Source: Pseudonocardia terrae (GTDB lineage Bacteria > Actinomycetota > Actinomycetes > Mycobacteriales > Pseudonocardiaceae). Taken from it: a stretch of 64,000 bases of DNA. The DNA lies in NCBI RefSeq assembly GCF_021343995.1, contig NZ_JAJTTE010000006.1, positions 1-64,000 of the forward strand, given 5' to 3'. Shown here piece by piece: positions 16,401 through 23,191 of the stretch (positions within the stretch are counted from its first letter, which is position 1; the number at the start of each line of letters is the position of its first letter). The translations under genes were made by a program, and so were the position numbers. The notes under the pieces are model-generated. The model was not told where the DNA came from and made no database searches. It saw nothing but the letters and a program-made list of their open reading frames with translations.

Positions 16401-18032
16401 CAGCACCCGATGGATGTCCGCCGGGTCCACCGAGTCGGTGTCGTGCCGCAGGCTGTAGTAACCGACGAGCGCGACGCTGCCGGGCACCGGCTCGAAGGTG
16501 GCGACGACCGCCTGGGCGACACCGGGTACCTCCAGCATCACCGACTCGATCTCGGTCAGCTCGACGCGGTAGCCCCGGATCTTCACCTGGAGATCGATCC
16601 GGCCCAGGTACTCCAGCTCGCCGTCGGCGTCGACCCGGCCGAGGTCCCCGGTCCGGTATATCCGTCCTGACGGGTTGTCCCGGATCCCGAGGAAGTCGGG
16701 GACGAACACCGAGGCGTTCAGGTCGTCGCGCCCGACGTACCCGGCCGCCAGCCCGACGCCGGCGATGCCGATCTCGCCCACCGCGCCGTGGGGCAGGGCC
16801 CGACCCGGATCGTCCGGATCGAGGATGACGACCGCGTAGGTGGGCAAGGGGCGCCCGATCGTCACGGGCCGGTCGGGGTGCACGACCGTCCACGTCGCCG
16901 TCACGGTGGCCTCGGTCGGGCCGTAGACGTTGAGGAACCGCCTGTCCTCCCGGTGCCAGCGCACGATCAGGTCGTGCGGGCACGCCTCGCCCGACACCAG
17001 GAGGAACCGCAGGCCGGGCAGGTCGTCGTCGATCGTGGCCAGCAGGGTGGGCACGCAACAGAGAGCGCTGACCCGGCGCTCGGTCAGGAACTCCTGCAGC
17101 TCGACCCCGACCAGGGTCGACCCCGCCGGCTTGGGCACGAGGGTCGCCCCGACCATCCACGGCACCCAGATCTCCTCGACGGAGAAGTCGAAGGCGATCG
17201 TCAGGCCCTGGTACACACGGTCGTCGGACCGGAAGCCGTACACCTCCGCCGCCACCCGCACGAAGTTGCAGATGCTGGCGTGCTCGACCGCGACCCCCTT
17301 CGGCCGGCCCGTCGAGCCCGAGGTGTAGATGATGTAGGCGGTCCGGTCCACCGGCTCGCCGCGGTCATGGTCGGCGAGCGGACCGTCGGCACGGATCGCG
17401 ATCTGCGACGACTCCGTGTCCATGCAGACGACCGGGACGTCCACGTGGCCGAGCCGGTCGCTCAGGTGCTGGGTCGACAGCACCGCACCGACCTGTGCAT
17501 CCGCAAGGATGTATACGACGCGCTCTGGTGGGAAGCCCGGGTCCAGCGGCACGTACGCCGCGCCCGCCTTGAGCACGCCGAGCATGCCCACGTACGCGCA
17601 CACCGCGTCGTCGACGAGCAACGCCACGCGCCCGCCGGTACCGACGCCCCGGGCGACGAGGTGTCGGGCCACTTGGTTGGCCCTCGCGTTCAGCTGCGCA
17701 TACGTCAACGTCTCGGCCACGGCATCCACAGCCAAGTGGTCCGACCGCCCACTCGCGTCCTCGAGTGCACAGCGCCTCTCGAACAGCTGCTCCAGCCGCT
17801 CGCCCGGATGCCACCGGACACCACGGCCCGACCCTGGGCCCTCGAGCACCAGATCCGACGGGGCCGGGTTCGACAGGACCGGGTTCGACAGGGCCGGGTT
17901 CGACGGGGCCGGGTTCGACAGGGCCGGGTTCGACAGGGCCGGGTTCGACAGGGCCGGGTTCGACGGGGTCGGATCCGCCAGGGCCCCGTCGTCCACCGAG
18001 ACCCACGTCTCGCGATCGCCCACGGCTCTCAC
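13479..18032 (-). CDS. Pls-type single-module peptide synthetase with membrane-embedded C-terminal domains
   Basis: A 1517-residue protein. Residues 24-58 are seven SNPAL-like pentapeptides. An adenylation domain (about 80-580) has 'IIYTSGSTGRPKG' (236-246), 'YGPTEATVTA', 'YRTGDLGR', 'KIRGYRVELTEIE' and Lys570. A thiolation domain carries Ser628 in 'ELGADSLQ'. From about residue 684, three pairs of membrane helices alternate with soluble blocks, the arrangement known from epsilon-poly-lysine synthetase (Pls), which polymerises one amino acid without a thioesterase. My alignment of the pocket residues is Asp282, Phe283, Glu286, Cys325, Leu345, Ser347, Val369, Val377, Thr378, Lys570. The neighbouring aminotransferase suggests 2,4-diaminobutyrate as the monomer. 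An extra 107-residue tail begins with a membrane-like segment at Met (13802) and is Pro-rich. Confidence 0.88.
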   Translation of the reverse strand: MRAVGDRETWVSVDDGALADPTPSNPALSNPALSNPALSNPAPSNPALSNPVLSNPAPSDLVLEGPGSGRGVRWHPGERLEQLFERRCALEDASGRSDHLAVDAVAETLTYAQLNARANQVARHLVARGVGTGGRVALLVDDAVCAYVGMLGVLKAGAAYVPLDPGFPPERVVYILADAQVGAVLSTQHLSDRLGHVDVPVVCMDTESSQIAIRADGPLADHDRGEPVDRTAYIIYTSGSTGRPKGVAVEHASICNFVRVAAEVYGFRSDDRVYQGLTIAFDFSVEEIWVPWMVGATLVPKPAGSTLVGVELQEFLTERRVSALCCVPTLLATIDDDLPGLRFLLVSGEACPHDLIVRWHREDRRFLNVYGPTEATVTATWTVVHPDRPVTIGRPLPTYAVVILDPDDPGRALPHGAVGEIGIAGVGLAAGYVGRDDLNASVFVPDFLGIRDNPSGRIYRTGDLGRVDADGELEYLGRIDLQVKIRGYRVELTEIESVMLEVPGVAQAVVATFEPVPGSVALVGYYSLRHDTDSVDPADIHRVLRDRLPSYMVPTYLEHLPVIPMTTSDKADRKRLPAPTTPAMANTREYVAPRTETEQVLARLLAQTLGLERVSVDSHLFEELGADSLQLARFSARVRNGTDLSPPAMKELYLNPTVEKLAAVVEAGDGTRNVSTDEVLRVSTVRYVVCGAVQVLLYLAFACLISVVFTTGLAWMDAADGFLSMLMRSVGFSVAAFVVMSVLPIALKRLLVGRWTAREFPLWGATYLRFWVVRILVRANPLTLFVGSPLFNVYLRALGARVGRNVVILSRNVPVCTDLVTIGDDTVVRKDSSFNGYRAYAGRIRTGRVTLGSHVLVGERTVLDIDVAMGDGAQLGHASSLHTGQVVPAGQSWHGSPAQPGGADHRTVAPARCGRFRRFSYSLWQLVFVAVLAAPLGLTVAVQLLRGLPLLQDVQAPGLVVGPRWNFASQALVYVSVTAVGALVFGLVVVFTIPRLVALGLRPGAVYPLYGIRYWAQRTVQRLTNFAFFTALFGDSSAIVHYLRLLGYDLGSPVVQTGSNFGLEVRHETPFLSRVGSGTLVSDGLSMLNAEYSSTSFRVRPTVIGAENFLGNNIAFPAGARTGDNCLLATKVMVPLAGRVREGVGLLGSPPFEIPRSVHRDRTFDHHLKSGEERRRRVRAKNLHNTVTAVLYLLVTFVDLYIVAVFGLLAVDVYSSLGFLAMAPTTVGALVLMLAFRVLVERAATGFRALEPRFCSIYDRRFWRHERIWKLSSGKLLALFNGTPMKNLVWWTLGVRIGHKVFDDGCGIPEKTLVTIGDYATLNAATTIQAHSLEDGAFKSDRIVIERDCTLGTAAWVHYGVRMREGAVLDADAFLMKGTDVPAWARYRGNPATELREPLPVHSVSPGATPMTRSLARAAVAVAVFAAIAALPPPQVGPVPMPVGAAATRAVPPPAPPIYGPAQPPTTPGSGVVSLHRPAQPGNRSDGPSPSEAPPPSGVAPAPPDTGTAPGSADTTP
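17859..17963 (-). repeat. 15-bp coding tandem repeat (SNPAL/SNPAP) in synthetase N-terminus
   Basis: Seven copies of a 15-base unit (minus strand TCGAACCCGGCCCTG and variants) encode SNPAL x3, SNPAP, SNPAL, SNPVL, SNPAP. The near-identical units keep the reading frame whatever their number, so the length may vary between strains. The repeat precedes the adenylation domain and is absent from the Pls domain layout I know. Confidence 0.85.
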
Positions 18033-18119
18033 CGTTCCTCGACGCCGCGGCGGCCGGGGTGCCGAGTGCAGCAGCCGCGCCGACTCGCACTCCGGGTGCC
18101 CGGACCGCCCGGGCGGTTC

Positions 18120-19538
18120 TCACTCCCCGATCGGCGTCCCGGTCGGACCTCTCCGTCCGAGCTGCGGTGATTCGGCCGTGCACCTCTCGACGGCGCCCGT
18201 GAGGATCGCGCAGGCCGTGTCGACGACCTCGGCCGTCACGTTGAGCGGCGGGAGCATGCGCACGACGCAGTCGTCACGCCCGCCGAGCTCGACGATCAGC
18301 CCGTTGGCGAGCGCCTCCGACTGCACGCGTGCCGCCAGCTCGCCGGCCGGGCGCCCGCTGAGCGGGTCCGCCAGCTCGACGCCCCACATGAGGCCCATGC
18401 CCCGGATGTCCTGCACCCACGGGTCGGCTCGCAACCGGTCGAGACACGCCGCGATCTGCGCAGCGCGGCGCCGGACGTTGCCCAGGACGTCGTCGCGGGC
18501 CACGATCCGCGCGTACTCCACCCCGGCGGCGAACGCCAGCTGGTTGCCCCGGAACGTGCCCGTGTGGGCTCCCGGCGCCCAGACATCCAGTCGCTCGTGG
18601 TAGATGATGATCGCGATCGGCAGGCCGAGTCCGCTCAGCGCCTTCGAGGCGACGATCACGTCGGGCTCGATGTCGTACTGCTCGAACGCGAACCAGGTGC
18701 CGGTCCGCCCGCACCCGGTCTGCACCTCGTCGACGACCAGCGGGACGTCCAGCTCGCGGGTCAGCGCCCGTAGCCGCTGCACGAAGTCCCGATCGGCCGG
18801 GACGACCCCGCCTTCGCCCTGCACGAGCTCGACCACCACGGCCGCCGGCAACGGGATCCCGCCGTACGGGTCGCGCAGCGACTGCTCGAGAAAACCGATG
18901 CAGTTCGTCGCACAGGTGTCGCGGCTGAGCCCCATCGGGCAATGCGTGCAGTTCGAGTACGGGAAGAAGTGCACCCCGGGCACGCCGTCCGCGATCGGGC
19001 GCTTGGTCGCGACCGCCCCGGTCACCGCCATCCCGAGGTGCGTGGTGCCGTGGAACCCTCCCTGGAAGGAGACCAGACCGGAGCGGCCCGTCGCCGTCTT
19101 GCAGAGCTTGACGGCCGCATCGACGGCATTGGCCCCGGTCGGTCCGCAGAAGTGCACCCGGGTCCGCTCGCCCATGTCCCAGGGCAGCATCGACAGCTGC
19201 GCGTCGGTGAAGGCGTCCTTCGCCGGTGAGGGCAGGTCCAGTCCGTGGGTGAACCGGCCGAGCTGGTCGACGACGGCGCGCACGAGTTCGGGATGGTTGT
19301 GCCCGAGGGCGAGCACGCCGGCTCCGGTCAGGAAGTCGATGAAGACATTCCCGTCCAGATCACGGACGAAGCTGGCCCTCGCCTCGTCGACCGCGATCGG
19401 GACGTGCCGGGGATAGACGCGGGCGTTGGACTCGTGCCGTTCCTGCTTCCCGAGAAGCTCCGCGGAACGAGGCCCCGGAAGCGGGCCGGTGACTAGCGGG
19501 CCGACGACGGCGGCATCGTGAGCCTTGATCAAGGACAT
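18120..19538 (-). CDS. L-2,4-diaminobutyrate:2-oxoglutarate aminotransferase
   Basis: A 472-residue class III PLP aminotransferase. Landmarks are 'FIDFLTGAGVLALGHNHPE', 'CGPTGANAVDAAVKLCK', 'FQGGFHGTTHLGMAVTG', 'VELVQGEGGVVPADRDF', 'LVVDEVQTGCGRTGTWFAF' and the PLP lysine Lys299 in 'VASKALSGLGLPIA'. The insert 'CTHCPMGLSRDTCATNC' is typical of the Dat/EctB group, which makes L-2,4-diaminobutyrate from aspartate semialdehyde and glutamate. The usual ectoine partners ectA and ectC are absent. The gene ends 87 bp before the Pls-type synthetase in the same direction, so the pair probably makes and polymerises diaminobutyrate. The symbol dat or ectB cannot be decided from sequence alone. Confidence 0.85.
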   Translation of the reverse strand: MSLIKAHDAAVVGPLVTGPLPGPRSAELLGKQERHESNARVYPRHVPIAVDEARASFVRDLDGNVFIDFLTGAGVLALGHNHPELVRAVVDQLGRFTHGLDLPSPAKDAFTDAQLSMLPWDMGERTRVHFCGPTGANAVDAAVKLCKTATGRSGLVSFQGGFHGTTHLGMAVTGAVATKRPIADGVPGVHFFPYSNCTHCPMGLSRDTCATNCIGFLEQSLRDPYGGIPLPAAVVVELVQGEGGVVPADRDFVQRLRALTRELDVPLVVDEVQTGCGRTGTWFAFEQYDIEPDVIVASKALSGLGLPIAIIIYHERLDVWAPGAHTGTFRGNQLAFAAGVEYARIVARDDVLGNVRRRAAQIAACLDRLRADPWVQDIRGMGLMWGVELADPLSGRPAGELAARVQSEALANGLIVELGGRDDCVVRMLPPLNVTAEVVDTACAILTGAVERCTAESPQLGRRGPTGTPIGE

Positions 19539-20137
19539 CGCTCGATCCCCGAACTACGTGGGCCGCACCCCCGCGACCACCCGGCCAGGTAGCCACGGCA
19601 CCCCGCCCCGCGTTTCAGACAGGGAGACGGTTCCCCCGTTCTGCGCAGACAAGTAGCCGAATCCACGACCGACGGGCAAGAAGGGTGGCAAAAGCGTCGG
19701 AAACACTCGATCAGAGCAATGAACCGCACCCGAATTGTGATGTCCGGGCCTGCCCGTCCGTCCCGACGAAGGTAGTTGCGCGCGCACCGAACTCCGGCGT
19801 CTCGACAGCAAGACCGTCAACCGGACCAGGACTTCCGCCGACGATCCCCCGTCTGCGCTGCCGGGCGGGGTGGACGGCGCCGATCGGGCGACCCTTTCCG
19901 AGGCTCCTCCTCACCCGTAATCTGGTGCGCATCTACTACGGTATTCGCCGGGGCGGGGGCCGTCAGGCCCCTGAGCGAATTCCTTCTGAAATGTCCGCCA
20001 GGGCGCGTTCATGCATTTTTCCGGAAAACGAACCGCCCTTCACGAATGACGTGTTCGAAGCCCGGGAGTAGCGCACGACGACCGGGGCCCGGGCCCAGCT
20101 CCTCGGCGGTGACCCTGGCGTCAGGTCGCCGACGGCA
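19539..20137. other. 600-bp non-coding stretch of lower GC upstream of the aminotransferase
   Basis: No convincing gene is seen in either strand. The right part (about 19980-20060) is visibly less GC-rich than the surroundings, for example TTCCTTCTGAAATGTCC and TGCATTTTTCCGGAAAACG. It must contain the promoter of the aminotransferase-synthetase operon, but I could not choose a promoter. The composition fits an acquired segment. Confidence 0.5.
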
Positions 20138-20587
20138 TCACGGTACGACGGTCACGGGCCAGCGTCCCGACCGCACCACCCGGACCGCCACCGAGCCGAA
20201 CAGCTTGTGCCCGGCCTGCACGCTCGCCCCGACGACGACAGCGTCGGCGCGCTCGCGCCCGGCGACCCGGGTCAGGGCCAGCACGGGGTCACCGGCGACC
20301 ACCTCGAAGGCCACCTCGACGCCGTACTGCGGGCCGAGCTCCTCGACCCCGGCCCGCAGCTCCTGCAGGAGCGTGTCCTCCTGCGGGTCGGTGACGGCCG
20401 CGGCCGCCAGCGGCACCGCCGTGGCGAAGGCCACGGACGGGAGCCGGTCGGCGTAGACCGCCACGACCCGGCCGCCCTGCCGGCGGGCCTGCCCGACGGC
20501 GTAGTGCAGCGCCCGCCAGCCCGTCTCCGACCCGTCGATGCCGACCACGACGGCCCGCGGGCCGTCGCAGCCGTACTCGAAGCTCAC
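20138..20587 (-). CDS. Universal stress protein (UspA family)
   Basis: A 149-residue single USP domain: 'RAVVVGIDGSETGWRALHYA' at the N-terminus, an acidic middle segment, and the ATP-binding type motif 'DAVVVGASVQAGHKLFGSVA' followed by 'VRSGRWPVTVVP'. The G-2x-G-9x-G(S/T) pattern is largely kept, so nucleotide binding is likely. GTG 20587 overlaps the MFS stop (GTGA), so it is the third gene of a MarR-MFS-USP operon. Confidence 0.88.
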   Translation of the reverse strand: MSFEYGCDGPRAVVVGIDGSETGWRALHYAVGQARRQGGRVVAVYADRLPSVAFATAVPLAAAAVTDPQEDTLLQELRAGVEELGPQYGVEVAFEVVAGDPVLALTRVAGRERADAVVVGASVQAGHKLFGSVAVRVVRSGRWPVTVVP

Positions 20588-21870
20588 CACCGGCCGCTCT
20601 CGTGCTGGAGGGCCTGCTCGGCGAGGATGGCCTCCTCCTCGACCGCCGGCACCTCGGTGACGGCCTCCTCGGCGGCCGCGTCCTCGGCCGCGGCGTCCTC
20701 GTCGGCCTGCTCCAGGGCGTGGTGCACGGTGCTCAGCAGCGCCGCCCCGCCGAGGACGACGACGGCGGCGATCCAGAACGGGACGTGCACGTTCAGGCCC
20801 TCGGCCAGCAGCCCGGCGACGAAGGGGGCGAGCCCGCCGCCGATGAACCGGACGAAGCCGTAGGTGGCGCTGGCGACGTTGCGCGGCACCGGGGAGATGC
20901 TCATGACCGCGGTCGTGACCAGGGTGTTGTTCAGGCCGACGAACGCGCCGGAGAGGATCACCGCGACGATCACGGTGGGCACGGAGCCGGAGAAGGTGCC
21001 GATCACCGCGAGGATGACGGCGACGCAGATCAGGCTGCCGTAGAGCGTCCGGGCGGTGCCGAACCGGTCCTTGAGCCAGGTGGCGCCGAACACCGCGAAG
21101 ATCGCGACGAGCACGCCCCAGGCGAAGAACACGGCGCCGAGCCGCAGCGCGGACAGGTTCATGAGGAACGGCGCGTAGCCGAGCAGGGTGAAGAAGCCCC
21201 AGTTGTAGAGCAGGCCGACCAGGCTGGTGGTGCGCAGGCTGCGGTGGCGCAGGGCGGTCAGCGGTTCGGAGAGCTTCGACGGCTCCGGGGGCTTCGGGGT
21301 CTTGTCGACGAACACGAGGGTCGCGACCAGCGCGATCAGCATCAGCACCGAGACGCCGAAGAACGGGCCGCGCCAGGAGATGTTGCCCAGCAGGCCGCCG
21401 AGCAGGGGTCCGGACGCGATGCCGACGCCGAGCGCCGTCTCGTACAGCACGATCGCGCCGCCGAAGCCGCCGCTCGCCGAGCCGACGATCACGGCGAGGC
21501 TGGTGGCGATGAACAGGGCGTTGCCGAGGCCCCAGCCGGCCCGGAAGCCGACGATCCCGCCGATGCTGCCGGCCAGTGCGGCGGCCGCGGCGAAGACGAC
21601 GATCAGCGCCAGCCCGATGACGAGCGTGCGCTTGGCGCCGATCCGGCTGGACACCCAGCCGGTGACGAGCATGGCCACCGCGGTGACCACGAGGTAGCTG
21701 GTGAAGAGCAGCTCCACCTGGGTGTGGCTGGCGTTCAGCTGCGTCGCGAGCGCGGGCAGGATCGGGTCGACGAGGCCGATGCCCATGAACGAGATGACGC
21801 AGGCGAAGGCCACGGCCCACACGGCTTTGGGCTGCCTGAACGGACTTGCTGACGTGCCGTGAGAACTCAC
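20584..21870 (-). CDS. MFS drug/metabolite efflux transporter
   Basis: A 428-residue transporter with 12 hydrophobic helices. It has the signature 'GWVSSRIGAKRTLVIGLAL' between helices 2 and 3, 'FRAGWGLGNALFIATSLA' and the motif C-like 'LYETALGVGIASGPLLGGLLG' typical of drug:H+ antiporters. The C-terminal tail (about residues 385-428) is acidic and Ala/Glu-rich. The GTG start overlaps the MarR stop (GTGA). Location in a MarR operon suggests induction by its substrate. Confidence 0.88.
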   Translation of the reverse strand: MSSHGTSASPFRQPKAVWAVAFACVISFMGIGLVDPILPALATQLNASHTQVELLFTSYLVVTAVAMLVTGWVSSRIGAKRTLVIGLALIVVFAAAAALAGSIGGIVGFRAGWGLGNALFIATSLAVIVGSASGGFGGAIVLYETALGVGIASGPLLGGLLGNISWRGPFFGVSVLMLIALVATLVFVDKTPKPPEPSKLSEPLTALRHRSLRTTSLVGLLYNWGFFTLLGYAPFLMNLSALRLGAVFFAWGVLVAIFAVFGATWLKDRFGTARTLYGSLICVAVILAVIGTFSGSVPTVIVAVILSGAFVGLNNTLVTTAVMSISPVPRNVASATYGFVRFIGGGLAPFVAGLLAEGLNVHVPFWIAAVVVLGGAALLSTVHHALEQADEDAAAEDAAAEEAVTEVPAVEEEAILAEQALQHESGRW

Positions 21871-22511
21871 GACGGCTCCCCCTCGGTACGGGTCTCGCGG
21901 GTGATCGGGGTGGTGGCGGCCGCGGCGTCGGGCCCGGTGGGGCCGGCGGGGGTCGTCGGGGTCGGGGTTGTCTGTGCTCTCTGTGCTTTCTGTGCGGTCG
22001 CTGCTTTCTGTGCGGTCGCTGCTTTCTGTGCGGTCGCTGCCGGCGGGTCCGGGGACGGGGTGTCGATCAGGGTGGCCAGCGCGTGCGTCGCGTCGAGCAG
22101 CGCGCGTTGGTCGTGCGCCGACAGCGTGGTGATCCGCTCGGCCAGGAACTCGGTGCGCCGGGCGTGCCGGCCGGCGATGTAGGCGTGGCCCGCGCCGGTC
22201 GCGGAGACCAGCGAGGCCCGGCCGTCCGACGGGTCGGGGGCGCGTTCCACGAGCCCCGCGGCCTCGAGCCGGCTGACGATGCCGGTCATCCCGGGCTGCG
22301 AGGCCCGCTCCTGCGCCGCCAGCTCGGTGACGCGCCGGGGCCCGTTGCGGTCGAGCTCGTCGAGCACCGCGAGGGCGACGGCGTTCCACTCGTCCGCGCG
22401 CAGGGTGCGGCGCAGCCAGCTCGCGGTGCGTTCGAGGACGTGGGCGAGCTCGGCCACCTGCGCGTCGGCCCGCGCCGGGCTCACGGATGCCGTGGGAGTC
22501 ACGAGGACCAT
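21867..22511 (-). CDS. MarR-family regulator with long low-complexity tail
   Basis: About 214 residues. A MarR winged helix occupies about residues 20-145 ('AVLDELDRNGPRRVTELAAQ', 'PGMTGIVSRLEAAGLVERAP', 'DPSDGRASLVSAT'). A C-terminal tail of about 60 residues follows, rich in Ala, Thr and Pro, with an in-frame repeat (AATAQK x3, 18-bp DNA repeat at about 21985-22038). It probably represses its own operon with the MFS and USP genes. The start is ATG 22511; an in-frame TTG 12 bases upstream is less likely. No ribosome binding site is visible. Confidence 0.82.
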   Translation of the reverse strand: MVLVTPTASVSPARADAQVAELAHVLERTASWLRRTLRADEWNAVALAVLDELDRNGPRRVTELAAQERASQPGMTGIVSRLEAAGLVERAPDPSDGRASLVSATGAGHAYIAGRHARRTEFLAERITTLSAHDQRALLDATHALATLIDTPSPDPPAATAQKAATAQKAATAQKAQRAQTTPTPTTPAGPTGPDAAAATTPITRETRTEGEPS

Positions 22512-22533
22512 TACATCACACAACTATATAAGT
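22510..22533 (-). promoter_or_regulatory. AT-rich promoter/operator of the MarR operon
   Basis: On the minus strand the sequence ACTTATATAGTTGTGTGATG precedes the MarR start. TATAGT (rc of 22523-22528) fits a TANNNT -10 element 11 bases before ATG 22511. The TATATA core is dyad-symmetric and AT-rich in a 74% GC context, as expected for a MarR self-operator. Confidence 0.45.
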
Positions 22534-22638
22534 CGTCGATGCACACCGGCTCACATCGCGATCACCCGGGTCCCGCGGCGGTCGAACGCCTGTTCTACGG
22601 TCACCCTTGGACGTTCCGCCCAGCAGGAGAGGGAGCCC

Positions 22639-23091
22639 GTGACCGCCGAGACCGACAGCACCTCGACCGACACCGCCCCGACCGGGGGGTCCGCGCCCGC
22701 GCCCGAGGCCGGCGCAGTGTCCGAGGCCGGCGCAGTGCCCGAGGGCGGCGCGGCCCCTGCGCCCGCCGCGGCCGAGCCGGAGAAGCGCAAGCGGGGCCGG
22801 CCGAAGGGCTCGACGGCCCGCACCACCCGGGTGGTCGAGCTGACCCTCACCGTGAGCGGGACGGCCGACGGCGAGTGGCAGGCCGAGCTCAAGCGCGGCA
22901 CCACCTGGCTGGCCCGGGCCCTGCCGGTCTCCGCCGGTGCGGTGCAGAAGGCGGCGGCCGAGCTGCACGCGGAGATCGCCGGGCCGATCGAGGAGATCAT
23001 CGGCGAGGCACGGGCGGCCCGTGAGGCCAAGGTCGCCGAGCTCGAGGCCCAGCTGGAGCAGGCGAAGAAGGCGCTCGCCGAGCTGGACTGA
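22639..23091 (+). CDS. AT-hook-like protein, DUF6319-like
   Basis: A 150-residue protein. Residues 1-50 are Pro/Ala/Glu-rich. 'EKRKRGRPKGSTARTTR' (about 52-68) is an AT-hook-type minor-groove motif (RGRPKGS). A conserved domain ('ELTLTVSGTADGEWQAELKRG', then 'LPVSAGAVQKAAAELH') and a final coiled coil (about 115-150) follow. I recall this layout as DUF6319 of actinobacteria, of unknown function. GTG 22639 has a GAGAGGGAG site. It lies upstream of recC on the same strand, 100 bp away. Confidence 0.7.
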   Translation: MTAETDSTSTDTAPTGGSAPAPEAGAVSEAGAVPEGGAAPAPAAAEPEKRKRGRPKGSTARTTRVVELTLTVSGTADGEWQAELKRGTTWLARALPVSAGAVQKAAAELHAEIAGPIEEIIGEARAAREAKVAELEAQLEQAKKALAELD

Positions 23092-23178
23092 CCCCCTCGG
23101 CCGACGGGTTCCGGCCGGTCGGCGGGCGGCCTGCGGACACGCCGCCGGGGCCTCGCCGGAACCGTCGGTGGGCGTCGT

Positions 23179-23184
23179 TAACGT
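23179..23184 (+). promoter_or_regulatory. Leaderless -10 element of recC
   Basis: TAACGT followed by exactly 7 bases and GTG 23192. TANNNT-N6/7-start is the actinobacterial leaderless geometry. No ribosome binding site is present near the alternative upstream GTGs (23168, 23183), so the promoter decides the start. Confidence 0.5.
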
Positions 23185-23191
23185 GGCTCAC

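Noticed and set aside
18120..19538. Ectoine cluster (ectABC)
   Set aside because: Only the EctB-like enzyme is present; no EctA acetyltransferase or EctC cupin is nearby, and the partner is a peptide synthetase.
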